Part shown: in pieces, positions 1 through 8,164 of the stretch
How positions within the stretch are numbered: the first letter of the stretch is position 1
Layout of the letters: every line of letters starts with the position of its first letter
Origin: an uncultured Burkholderiales bacterium
GTDB taxonomy: Bacteria > Pseudomonadota > Gammaproteobacteria > Burkholderiales > Burkholderiaceae_C
Direction: 5' to 3'
Assembly (NCBI GenBank): GCA_903871865.1
Contig: CAIQIL010000165.1
Location: 1 to 11,724, forward strand
DNA: 11,724 bases
Notes under the pieces: model-generated
What the model was told of the DNA's origin: nothing
The model's database searches: none
What the model saw: only the letters and a program-made list of their open reading frames with translations
Translations under genes and position numbers: made by a program

Positions 1-1
1 G

Positions 2-109
2 CCGCTGCACAGCCCGGTCATGCCCACGCCCAACCACGCCGGCGCCCCCACCTACGACGGCTTCCACCGCGCGGCCGTGCCAGCGGTGCTGCAGACCCCG
101 GGCGCGTGA
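2..109 (+). CDS. 3' end of an unidentified protein (partial)
   Basis: A frame open from the window edge runs 35 codons to a TGA at 107-109. The visible tail contains PTPNHAGAPTYDGFHR and ends LQTPGA. It is not hydrophobic and carries no motif I can assign to a family, so no function is proposed. It reads in the same direction as the DUF1295 gene, but 136-145 bp separate them, so it need not belong to the same operon. The frame is chosen because it closes at a sensible stop before a non-coding gap; with so few codons even its reality as a gene is moderately uncertain. Confidence 0.4.
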   Translation, partial: PLHSPVMPTPNHAGAPTYDGFHRAAVPAVLQTPGA

Positions 110-212
110 GCACAGGGCAGCCAGCGTGAACATGATGGACATGGCGCCGGCATGAAGCGCCTTTGACACGTTTTTGCCGAAGTTTGATGGGGCACATCGG
201 AAGACGACTCCC

Positions 213-218
213 TAGAAT
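213..218 (+). promoter_or_regulatory. Candidate -10 hexamer ahead of the DUF1295 operon
   Basis: TAGAAT matches the sigma70 -10 consensus at five of six positions and lies about 28-37 bp upstream of the two possible DUF1295 starts, inside the only sizeable gap before the operon. No good -35 hexamer sits 16-18 bp upstream (that stretch reads G-rich), so it would be a weak promoter, an activator-dependent one, or one read by an alternative sigma factor. A TTGACA at 163-168 is too far away to pair with it. Confidence 0.3.
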
Positions 219-254
219 CGGGGACAACTTCGCGTCAAACACGCTGTGCCCACC

Positions 255-1046
255 ATGCCCACCCTGTCGATCTTGCACGCCGTGTTCGCGGCCGCCCTGC
301 TGCTGTTCCTGGCCAAGTCCGTGGCCTGGCTCATCCAGCGGCGCATGGGCAATGGCGGCATCGTCGATGCCATCTGGGCCTGGGCCCTGGGCGGCCTGGC
401 CGTGTGGTTCGCCGCCGTGGGCACCGCGCCCACCGAGGTTCGCCTGACCCTGGGCGCCATGGGCGGGCTGTGGGGCCTGCGCCTGGGCAGCTACCTGTGG
501 GGCCGCAACTGGCGCGCCGCCGAAGACTGGCGCTACGCCAAGTTCCGCGCCGACTGGGGCGCACAAGCGCAATCCAAGATGTTCTGGTTCTTCCAGTTCC
601 AGAACCTGTTCACACTGGCCCTGGCCGCCAGCGCCTTCGTCCCGGCGGCTTACCGCGAGGGCTCGCCCGGGCCGCTCGGCCTGGGTGCAGCGGTGGCCAT
701 CCTGCTGGTGTCGGTCTGGGGCGAGGGCCTGGCCGACGAGCAACTGCGCCGCTTCAAGGCCGACCCCGCGCGCCGCGGCCAGGTCTGCGACGTCGGCCTG
801 TGGCGCTACAGCCGCCACCCCAACTACTTCTTCGAGTGCGTGCACTGGCTGGCCTACATCCCCCTGGCCATGGGCGGCGGGCTGTGGGGCTGGTCGCTGA
901 TCGCGCCCGTGGTCATGGTCTTGCTGCTGCTGAAGATATCGGGCGTGCCGCTGCTGGAAGCCGAGATGGCCATGCGCAAGCCGGGCTATGCCGAGTACAT
1001 GAAGCGCACCAGCATGCTGCTGCCCTGGCCGCCGCGCCGGCCGTGA
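255..1046 (+). CDS. DUF1295 integral membrane protein (steroid 5-alpha-reductase/ICMT-like)
   Basis: A 263-residue polytopic inner-membrane protein of the DUF1295 family, related in fold to steroid 5-alpha-reductases and isoprenylcysteine methyltransferases. Hydrophobic segments lie near residues 5-26, 38-57, 64-80, 113-131, 142-158, 192-207 and 211-230. Family hallmarks are EDWRY (90-94), DEQLRRFK (161-168), RYSRHPNYFFE (184-194, the cofactor-facing motif of the superfamily) and a C-terminal PGYAEYMKRTSMLLPWPP stretch. The reaction is not established for this family; an NADPH-dependent double-bond reduction of a lipid is an inference from the fold and from the lipid methyltransferase gene 78 bp downstream. 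An in-frame GTG at 246 would add three residues. Neither start has a convincing Shine-Dalgarno sequence; ATG 255 is preferred by codon type. Family assignment is firm, function is not. Confidence 0.88.
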   Translation: MPTLSILHAVFAAALLLFLAKSVAWLIQRRMGNGGIVDAIWAWALGGLAVWFAAVGTAPTEVRLTLGAMGGLWGLRLGSYLWGRNWRAAEDWRYAKFRADWGAQAQSKMFWFFQFQNLFTLALAASAFVPAAYREGSPGPLGLGAAVAILLVSVWGEGLADEQLRRFKADPARRGQVCDVGLWRYSRHPNYFFECVHWLAYIPLAMGGGLWGWSLIAPVVMVLLLLKISGVPLLEAEMAMRKPGYAEYMKRTSMLLPWPPRRP

Positions 1047-1109
1047 CGCCCCCCATCTCGCACACCCTGCATCCAACCCTGGATGGACTGCGTAAGGCCT
1101 GACACCTCT

Positions 1110-1116
1110 GGAGGAG
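1110..1116 (+). promoter_or_regulatory. Ribosome binding site of the methyltransferase gene
   Basis: GGAGGAG lies 8 nt before the ATG at 1125. It is one of the strongest Shine-Dalgarno sequences in the window and fixes that start, since the DUF1295 gene upstream has none. Confidence 0.75.
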
Positions 1117-1124
1117 CCTGAACC

Positions 1125-2177
1125 ATGTTGTTTGCCATCGAATGGGCCGAAAACGGCCTGCTGCCCGACACCGTCATCCGCGCCGGCATGCGCCGCCTGA
1201 TGGCCCAGCGCCTGGCCGCCCACCACGACCAGCCGCCCTCGCGCCGCACCGCCGCCTTCCGCGACTTCGTGGCCGAACTCAAGAACAGCCCCATCGCCAT
1301 CCACACGCACGACGCCAACGTGCAGCACTACGAGGTGCCCGCCCAGTTCTTCCACCTGCACCTGGGCCCGCGCCTGAAGTACTCGTGCTGCTGGTACGAG
1401 CGCGGCAACGAGACCCTGGCCCAGGCCGAAGAAGCCATGATGCGCATCTACGCCGAACGCGCCCAGCTGGACAAGCTGAAAGCCGGCGACCGCGTGCTGG
1501 ACCTGGGCTGCGGCTGGGGTTCGCTGAGCCTGTGGCTGGCCGAGCACTACCCGCACCTGGACATCGTCGGCTTCAGCAACTCGCACGGCCAGCGCGAATT
1601 CATCGAGGGCCGCGCCCGCGAGCGTGGTTTCCAGAACCTGCGCATCGTCACCGGCAACGTCGCCACCGACCCCATGCCCGCCGACGCACTCAAGGGCGGC
1701 TTCAACCGTGTCATGTCCATCGAGATGTTCGAGCACATGCGCAACTACCAGCTGCTGCTGAAAAAAGTGCGCGGCTGGATGACCGACGATGCCAAGCTGT
1801 TCGTGCACATCTTCGCCCACCCCACCCTGGCCTACCCTTACGAGGTCAAGGACAAGAGCGACTGGATGACGCAGTACTTCTTCCTCGGCGGCATCATGCC
1901 CAACGAGCACCTGCTGGCGCAGTTCCAGGACGACATGAAGCTGGTCGACCAGTGGTGGGTCGATGGCACGCACTACCAGAAGACGGCCGAGCATTGGCTG
2001 CAGGGCATGGACAGCAACAAGGCCGCCGTCCTGGCCACCTTCCAGCAGTGCTATGGCGACGACGCCGAGCGCTGGGTGCAACGCTGGCGCATGTTCTACA
2101 TGGCTGTGGCCGAGTTCTTCGGCTACCAGCACGGCAGCGAGTGGGGCGTGACCCACCTGCTGTTCGACGCACGCTGA
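1125..2177 (+). CDS. Cfa-superfamily SAM methyltransferase, coclaurine N-methyltransferase-like branch
   Basis: A 350-residue cytoplasmic SAM-dependent methyltransferase. The SAM-binding glycine loop is VLDLGCGWGSLSLW (124-137). The YSC motif at 86-88 matches the cysteine region of cyclopropane fatty acid synthase. The active-site segment reads SIEMFEHMRNYQ (198-209), giving E200, E203 and H204. That Glu-x-x-Glu-His pattern is typical of plant coclaurine N-methyltransferase (CNMT), whereas E. coli Cfa has Gly at the first position (GMFEH). The rest of the C-terminal half also follows CNMT: VHIFAHPTLAYPYE (227-240), YFFLGGIMP (251-259), AQFQDDM (265-271), FFGYQHGSEW (331-340). Bacterial substrates of this branch are not settled; an unsaturated phospholipid acyl chain is plausible from the family and the DUF1295 neighbour, and an amine is possible. 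The next gene starts 10 bp after its stop. Confidence 0.88.
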   Translation: MLFAIEWAENGLLPDTVIRAGMRRLMAQRLAAHHDQPPSRRTAAFRDFVAELKNSPIAIHTHDANVQHYEVPAQFFHLHLGPRLKYSCCWYERGNETLAQAEEAMMRIYAERAQLDKLKAGDRVLDLGCGWGSLSLWLAEHYPHLDIVGFSNSHGQREFIEGRARERGFQNLRIVTGNVATDPMPADALKGGFNRVMSIEMFEHMRNYQLLLKKVRGWMTDDAKLFVHIFAHPTLAYPYEVKDKSDWMTQYFFLGGIMPNEHLLAQFQDDMKLVDQWWVDGTHYQKTAEHWLQGMDSNKAAVLATFQQCYGDDAERWVQRWRMFYMAVAEFFGYQHGSEWGVTHLLFDAR

Positions 2178-2894
2178 GGGCATCGGCATGAGGCTGCTCA
2201 AGCAGGTCCGCCTGCTCGCCGTGGTGGTGGCGGGCACGCTGCTGGGGTGTGAAGCCGCGCAGGCCGACACCGTGCTCGGCTTCGCGCGTGACGCCAGCTC
2301 GCAGCGCTTCCTCTACACCGAGGTGCACGAGTTCAAACGCGGCAGCGATGGCGAGGTGCAAACCGCCACCACGCGCTACTACGACCCGCAAGGCCGCGAG
2401 ATGGCGCGCAAGTCGCTGGACTACCGCGCCAACCGCTACATCCCGCTCTACAAGATGGAGATGCCGGCGCAGCGCTACAGCGAAGGCATCAGTGGCAACG
2501 GCGACCCAGTGCAGGTGTTCAAGCAGGACCAGGGCCAGGAGACCCGCAAGGCCCTGGCGCGCGACAGCGGTCTGGAAGCGGCCGACTCCGGCTTCAACCA
2601 CCTGCTGCTCGACCAACTGCCGCAGTTGCGCAAGGGCGAGACCGTGAGCTTCAAGCTCATCGTGGCCGGCAACACCGACCGCTTCCGCTTCCGCGCGCGC
2701 AAGGTGGCCGATGTCCAGGTCGAGCAGGAGGCCGGCGTCCAGCTGCGCGTGGAGCCCGACTCGCTGCTGCGCCTGCTGGTCAACCCCATCGACATCGTCT
2801 ACGACGCCAAGGGCACGCGGCTGCTGAGCTATGTGGGCGTGTCCAACGTCATCGACCCGAGCAGCGGCCAGGTCTACAAGCAGGTCCGCATCAG

Positions 2895-4903
<2,009 letters not shown>

Positions 4904-4907
<4 letters not shown>

Positions 4908-5665
4908 GGTTGCTGCGCCCGCTGGAATTCGGCCAGCATGCGCTGGTACTGCCCGTTGGCCATCAGCGTTTGCAGGCCCTTCTCGAAGACCACGGACAGG
5001 CGTTGCCCATCCGGGTGCACCTTGGAAAAACTCAACCAAAAGCTGTCCATGTGGAGCGCGCCCACCCGTTGGACCTTGCCTTGCAGCTGGGGCATGTGCT
5101 GCAGGTGGTGTTGCGCGGGCAAGGTGTTGACGAGGATGTAGTCCACGCGGCCACCCGCCAGCATGCGCAGCAGGTTGGCATCGGACACCGCCACATGGCG
5201 GCGGATGCCGGGGTCGCGCATGAACTCGGTCGGGTAGGTGTAGCCCACGGTGATGCCCACCGAGTGCCCGACCAGCTCGGCCAGGGAGGACACTGGCCTC
5301 GGACCGTCACTGCGGGCAAAGATGCCCAGCTCCTCCCGGAACAGGGGCGTGGCGTGCCAGTGGAAGCTGTCGCTGTTGGCCGCAGTGCGCGTGGTGTCGA
5401 AACACCCGACCAGGCGCCCGATTTCGGCATCGTGCAGGCAACGGGAAAATGGCAACACCTTGAACTGCACCTGCACGCCCTGCGTCTGGAAAGCCGCCCG
5501 GACCAGCCGCGGCGCCAGGCCCTGCGGCTCGGCCTGACCGGCCACCGCGTAGGAGTACGGCGCCCAGTCGTCCTCGGCGCCCACCGTGATGGTTTCGGCG
5601 TGCAGGGGTGCGAGCAGGCCTGCGCTCCACGCACATGCGAACACCCACAGCCAGACGACGCGCAT
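4904..5665 (-). CDS. Periplasmic solute-binding protein, family 3 (probable sensor partner)
   Basis: 253 residues of the amino-acid-type (SBP_bac_3) fold. A signal peptide ends at LHA|ET (residue 23). The mature start ITVGAEDDWAPYSY is the family's typical first beta strand with the ligand-facing aromatic/acidic motif. Later landmarks are GLAPRLVRAAF (49-59), FDTTRTAANSDSF (89-101), the hinge region LAELVGHSVGITVGYTYP (128-145) and GGRVDYILVN (171-180). Cys76 and Cys88 probably form a disulfide. No permease or ATPase gene lies nearby, and the gene overlaps the kinase gene by 4 bp, so a sensing role is more likely than transport. The ligand cannot be read from sequence. ATG 5665 is chosen because GGAGG sits 5 nt upstream and the signal peptide then begins MRVVWLW; the upstream ATG 5704 adds 13 non-signal-like residues. 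Confidence 0.88.
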
Positions 5666-5670
5666 CACCA

Positions 5671-5675
5671 CCTCC
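5671..5675 (-). promoter_or_regulatory. Ribosome binding site of the solute-binding protein gene
   Basis: On the minus strand GGAGG lies 5 nt before the ATG at 5665 and selects this start over the one at 5704. The flanking CCAC and GTGG on the minus strand could close a 4-bp stem with the site in its loop. Confidence 0.65.
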
Positions 5676-5691
5676 AGTGGGCAATGTAGCG

Positions 5692-5741
5692 CCGATCGGC
5701 CCATGGGCCATCGGTTGATTCACCCGTTTGACCGATGAATC
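5692..5741 (-). promoter_or_regulatory. Inverted repeats in the leader of the binding-protein/kinase genes
   Basis: Three dyads lie here. CCGAT-GGCCCATGGGCC-ATCGG (5692-5714) forms an 11-bp arm pair with one bulged base, centred on a 12-bp palindrome at 5698-5709. ATCGGT (5710-5715) pairs with ACCGAT (5731-5736). GATTCA (5717-5722) pairs with TGAATC (5736-5741). The ATCGG element is shared by the first two, so they exclude each other. No T-tract follows, so this is not a standard intrinsic terminator. It could be an operator, an attenuator-like leader or a terminator remnant after the DUF2845 gene. Confidence 0.4.
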
Positions 5742-6090
5742 ACGGCCTTTCCTGGCCGTACAGGACGGTCTGCACCACGCCGGCGCGGAAACGCACCGTG
5801 GCGGTGAGGAAACCCGGGCCGCGCTCGTAGAGCCAGTCTTCGATGGGGACGCACGGCGCCACGCGGGCCGCGATGTGGTCGGGCAAAGGCTGCAGGCGGC
5901 CGGCCACGTACACCGGCGCGCATTGGCTGTCTTTGAGGGCGGGCTGTCCGCAGCGGCGCAGCACGCTCAGGCGGGAGTCGCCTTCCGAGACGATCTCGCC
6001 GTTGCAGCGCAGCGATTCGGCGCGTGCCTGGCCGGACGCCCACACGGCCAGCAGCACAAAACAACAGACATTGCGACAGAGCACACCCAT
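5740..6090 (-). CDS. DUF2845 family secreted protein
   Basis: 116 residues. A signal peptide ends at ARA|ES (residue 24). The mature protein starts SLRCNGEIVSEGDSRLSVLR and continues with RRCGQP, the DUF2845 pattern of a Cys, a short 'G-D-S' loop, and a 'CG-P' motif; the later WLYERGPGFLTATVRF segment also fits that family. Four cysteines in the mature part (C29, C47, C57, C80) could form two disulfides in the periplasm. Function of the family is unknown; the fold resembles small SmpA/BamE-like domains, which is only an analogy. The ATG at 6090 is chosen because the signal peptide begins there; in-frame ATGs at 6177 and 6165 would prepend about 25-29 residues without signal character and overlap the divergent gene. 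No clear Shine-Dalgarno sequence is visible. Confidence 0.75.
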   Translation of the reverse strand: MGVLCRNVCCFVLLAVWASGQARAESLRCNGEIVSEGDSRLSVLRRCGQPALKDSQCAPVYVAGRLQPLPDHIAARVAPCVPIEDWLYERGPGFLTATVRFRAGVVQTVLYGQERP

Positions 6091-6163
6091 GCACACAGCG
6101 TAACGCAGGCCACCCTGCACGTCGATAAGATGGGGCCTTGCCCGCACCCGACACGGACCCACC

Positions 6164-6682
6164 ATGGCTCGCATCACCCCCTCCGCCCTGCTGACCGCGC
6201 TCGCACTGGCCGCCGTCAGCCCACTGGCTGGCGCCCAGGCTTACACGCAATCGGCCACCGAACTGCGCCTGGGTCCTGGCACGGACTGGACCATCGTCAC
6301 CGAGATGCCGCCCAGCACCTTCGTGCGCGTCATCGGCTGCGACCCGCGTTACCGCTGGTGCCAGGTCAGCGTCCCGCACGGCCTGCAAGGCTGGTTGCCC
6401 GGCGACAGCCTGCGCGATGTGCGCGACGACCAGGCCTTGCGCCGCGATGGCCAGGGCAGCCTGATCGACTTCCCCGTCATCGTCTTCACCGGCATCCAGT
6501 TCGGCCAGCCCATCGTGCCCGGCGCGGCGGTGCAGCGCGGCAACGGCGTGCGCCAAGACAGCCCCCGCAACGACATCACGCGCCGCCAGCCCCTGCCCAC
6601 ACGCCCGGCCACGCCGGCCAGCGGCGCATCGGGAGGCAGCGAGCGCGAACCCGTCTTCCCCGGTCGGGGCGGGCCACGCTGA
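6164..6682 (+). CDS. Secreted bacterial SH3-domain protein
   Basis: 172 residues. A signal peptide ends at AGAQA|YT (residue 26). Residues 30-82 form a bacterial SH3-like domain: ELRLGPGTDW corresponds to the usual 'LNVRSGPGT' strand, followed by FVRVIGCDPRYRWCQV and GLQGWLPGD, the standard 'W-x-V ... G-W-V' ending. Cys59 and Cys66 bracket one hairpin and probably form a disulfide. Residues 98-112 are a short hydrophobic stretch, and the last 45 residues are rich in Pro, Arg and Gly and look disordered. Such domains usually bind cell-wall peptides or mediate contacts in the periplasm; the target here is unknown. It diverges from the DUF2845 gene across 73 bp and converges with the OsmC gene, leaving only 10 bp between stops. 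Confidence 0.8.
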   Translation: MARITPSALLTALALAAVSPLAGAQAYTQSATELRLGPGTDWTIVTEMPPSTFVRVIGCDPRYRWCQVSVPHGLQGWLPGDSLRDVRDDQALRRDGQGSLIDFPVIVFTGIQFGQPIVPGAAVQRGNGVRQDSPRNDITRRQPLPTRPATPASGASGGSEREPVFPGRGGPR

Positions 6683-6692
6683 GCGCTTCGAC

Positions 6693-7169
6693 TCAGGCCG
6701 CGGGGGGCGTCAGCCGCTGCCCATCGGTATCGCGCACGGTGACCTGCACCGGGATGCCCTGGCGCACGCTTTGCGTGACGGTGCAGTAGCCCTCGAAGGT
6801 CGCCAGCACGCGGTCGAGGTGTTCGAGCGACGCGGCGGGCACACCCAGCGTCAGCGCGGCCTGCATGCCCAGCACGCGCACACGGCCCTCGGCATTGCGC
6901 CCGACCTCGGCGTGCACCTCGCAGGCGATGGGTTCGGGCGCCTGCTTGAACTTGCGCAGGGCGAACAGCAGCGAGTCCGACAGGCAGTTGCCCACGGCCG
7001 CGGCCAGCAGCTGCACCGGTGACGGGCCCTGGCCCTGGCCCAGCGGCGCGGGCTCATCGCCCAAGACATCGGGCGCATCCCCACCGAAAGCGATGCGGAA
7101 CTGGTAGTCCTGCTGCTGGTGCAGCTGGACGGTGACGGTGGTGGTGCTTGCAGCTGCAGCGTCGCTCAT
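6693..7169 (-). CDS. OsmC/Ohr family thiol peroxidase
   Basis: 158 residues, the usual size of this family. The two reactive cysteines are visible: Cys62 in AAVGNCLSDSLLFAL, at the start of the central helix, and Cys129 in YCTVTQSVRQG, the position of the resolving cysteine. The GPSPVQLLAAAVGNCL segment is the typical lead-in to the first cysteine. Members reduce organic hydroperoxides using dithiol donors in the cytoplasm. The gene follows the persulfide-dioxygenase-like gene by 34 bp on the same strand, with GGAG a few bases before its ATG, and no terminator is visible between, so it is probably co-transcribed from the sulfur-responsive promoter. That context suggests action on oxidants or persulfides formed during sulfide stress, which is inference. 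OsmC and Ohr subgroups cannot be separated here with certainty. Confidence 0.87.
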   Translation of the reverse strand: MSDAAAASTTTVTVQLHQQQDYQFRIAFGGDAPDVLGDEPAPLGQGQGPSPVQLLAAAVGNCLSDSLLFALRKFKQAPEPIACEVHAEVGRNAEGRVRVLGMQAALTLGVPAASLEHLDRVLATFEGYCTVTQSVRQGIPVQVTVRDTDGQRLTPPAA

Positions 7170-7203
7170 GGGGGCTCCGGAAGGGGTGACAGGGCAGATC
7201 GGG

Positions 7204-8082
7204 TCAAGCCAGGGTCAGCGGCCAGCGCAGGTAGCGCGTGCCGTTGGCATCGGGTTCGGGCAACTGGCCCGCGCGGATGTTGACCTGGATGGACGGCAGG
7301 ATGAGGCGGGGCACGGCCAGGGTCGCATCGCGCGCCTGTCGCAGCGCCACGAATTCAGACTCGCCGATGCCATCGCGGATGTGGACATTGTGGCGGCGCT
7401 CGTCGGCCACGGTGCACATCGCCATCGGTGCACGCTCGGTGAGCGGGTAGTCGTGGCACATGAACAGGCGGGTGTCGTCGGGCAAGGCCAGCAGGCGCTG
7501 CACCGAGTGGTACAGCGCGCGGGCGTCGCCACCAGGGAAGTCGCAGCGCGCCGTGCCGACATCGGGCGGGAACAGGGTGTCGCCCACGAAGACGGCATCG
7601 CCCACCACGAAGGCCATGTCGGCCGGGGTGTGGCCGGGCACGTGCCAGGCGGTGGCCTGCAAGTCACCGATGGCGAAGGTCTCGCCGTCGTCGAAGAGGT
7701 GGTCGAAGCCATCGCCGTCGGGGCCGTGCGCGGGCAGGGGCTGACCGGGGTGGAAGCGCGGCTCGAAGATGGCCTGCACCTCGCCGATGGCCCGCCCGAT
7801 GGCGATGCGACCGCCCAGCCGCGCCTTCAGATAGGGCGCGGCCGACAGGTGGTCGGCATGGGCATGGGTCTCCAGGATCCAGTCGATGCGCAGGTTCAGC
7901 TGCTGCACGACGGCCACCACCTCCTCGGCCGCGGTGTGGGCGATGCGGCCGCTGGCGGGGTCGAAGTCCCGCACCGGATCGACGATGGCACCGCGCCCGC
8001 CCTCGCGGTCAAAAACCACGTGGGTGAAGGTGCTGGTGTCGGCATGGAAGAGCGAGACGACGCGGGGCTGGGCGGTGGTCAT
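7204..8082 (-). CDS. blh: Persulfide dioxygenase-like MBL-fold hydrolase (Blh type)
   Basis: 292 residues of the metallo-beta-lactamase fold, of the type paired with BigR/SqrR regulators. Metal ligands visible are the THAHADH motif (72-78; H73, H75, D77, H78), H151 (PGHTP), D168 (VGDTLF) and H210 (MCHDY). Characteristic segments are IVDPVRDFDPASGR (33-46), HADHLSAAPYLKARLGG (75-91), GTARCDFPGGDARALY (176-191) and ILPSIQVNIRAGQLP (261-275). Enzymes of this group use one iron to oxidise glutathione persulfide with O2 to glutathione and sulfite. No rhodanese domain is fused. ATG 8082 lacks a recognisable Shine-Dalgarno sequence, but upstream in-frame ATGs fall in the promoter or the divergent gene, and homologous sequence starts here. 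It is transcribed from the operator region shared with the repressor. Confidence 0.9.
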   Translation of the reverse strand: MTTAQPRVVSLFHADTSTFTHVVFDREGGRGAIVDPVRDFDPASGRIAHTAAEEVVAVVQQLNLRIDWILETHAHADHLSAAPYLKARLGGRIAIGRAIGEVQAIFEPRFHPGQPLPAHGPDGDGFDHLFDDGETFAIGDLQATAWHVPGHTPADMAFVVGDAVFVGDTLFPPDVGTARCDFPGGDARALYHSVQRLLALPDDTRLFMCHDYPLTERAPMAMCTVADERRHNVHIRDGIGESEFVALRQARDATLAVPRLILPSIQVNIRAGQLPEPDANGTRYLRWPLTLA

Positions 8083-8122
8083 GGCGGCGCAAGGACTTCG
8101 TGGAAGTGAAGGGCGTGCGGAA

Positions 8123-8151
8123 ACTTTATTGACAAACAATATATTTGTCAA
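8123..8151 (-). promoter_or_regulatory. Leftward sigma70-type promoter for the dioxygenase-osmC genes
   Basis: On the minus strand TTGACA (8151-8146, perfect -35) is followed after 17 bp by TAAAGT (8128-8123, four of six -10 positions). Transcription would start near 8116, giving a leader of about 33 nt before the ATG at 8082. The -35 hexamer lies in the right arm of the operator dyad. Confidence 0.6.
8129..8151. promoter_or_regulatory. Candidate ArsR/BigR-type operator dyad
   Basis: TTGACAAA (8129-8136) and TTTGTCAA (8144-8151) form a perfect 8-bp inverted repeat around a 7-bp AT-rich spacer. It is the most AT-rich segment in the window and lies between the divergent repressor and dioxygenase genes. 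Each arm contains one complete -35 hexamer. A second small palindrome, AACAT-A-ATGTT, follows at 8150-8160 over the plus-strand -10. Dimeric winged-helix repressors of the ArsR family bind such dyads; the assignment to the adjacent regulator is inferred from position and autoregulation typical of the family. Confidence 0.72.
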
Positions 8152-8157
8152 CATAAT
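8129..8157 (+). promoter_or_regulatory. Rightward sigma70 promoter for the repressor-DUF2892-exporter operon
   Basis: TTGACA (8129-8134, perfect -35) is followed after exactly 17 bp by CATAAT (8152-8157, five of six -10 positions). The predicted transcription start is about 8164-8165, at the ATG of the repressor gene itself. Confidence 0.7.
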
Positions 8158-8164
8158 GTTTTCC

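Noticed and set aside
143..164. GGCGC/GCGCC stem followed by TTT after the first partial gene
   Set aside because: Only five pairs with a 9-nt loop and three T residues; not enough to call a terminator.
163..188. TTGACA at 163-168 as a -35 with TTTGAT at 183-188
   Set aside because: The 14-bp spacer is too short for a normal sigma70 promoter.
1070..1085. CATCCA-ACCC-TGGATG hairpin between the DUF1295 and methyltransferase genes
   Set aside because: A 6-bp AT-containing stem without a T-tract is too weak for a terminator inside an apparent operon.
18..2270. 750-codon open frame on the minus strand
   Set aside because: It lies opposite three well-supported plus-strand genes, is low in complexity and rich in Ala, Gly, His and Gln, and has no motif; it is a by-product of high third-position GC.
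5720..6556. 278-codon minus-strand frame overlapping the DUF2845 and SH3 genes
   Set aside because: It runs across two divergent signal-peptide genes and has an arginine-rich, motif-free sequence.
7132..8109. 325-codon plus-strand frame opposite the MBL hydrolase
   Set aside because: The hydrolase on the minus strand has every metal ligand and family motif; this frame has none.
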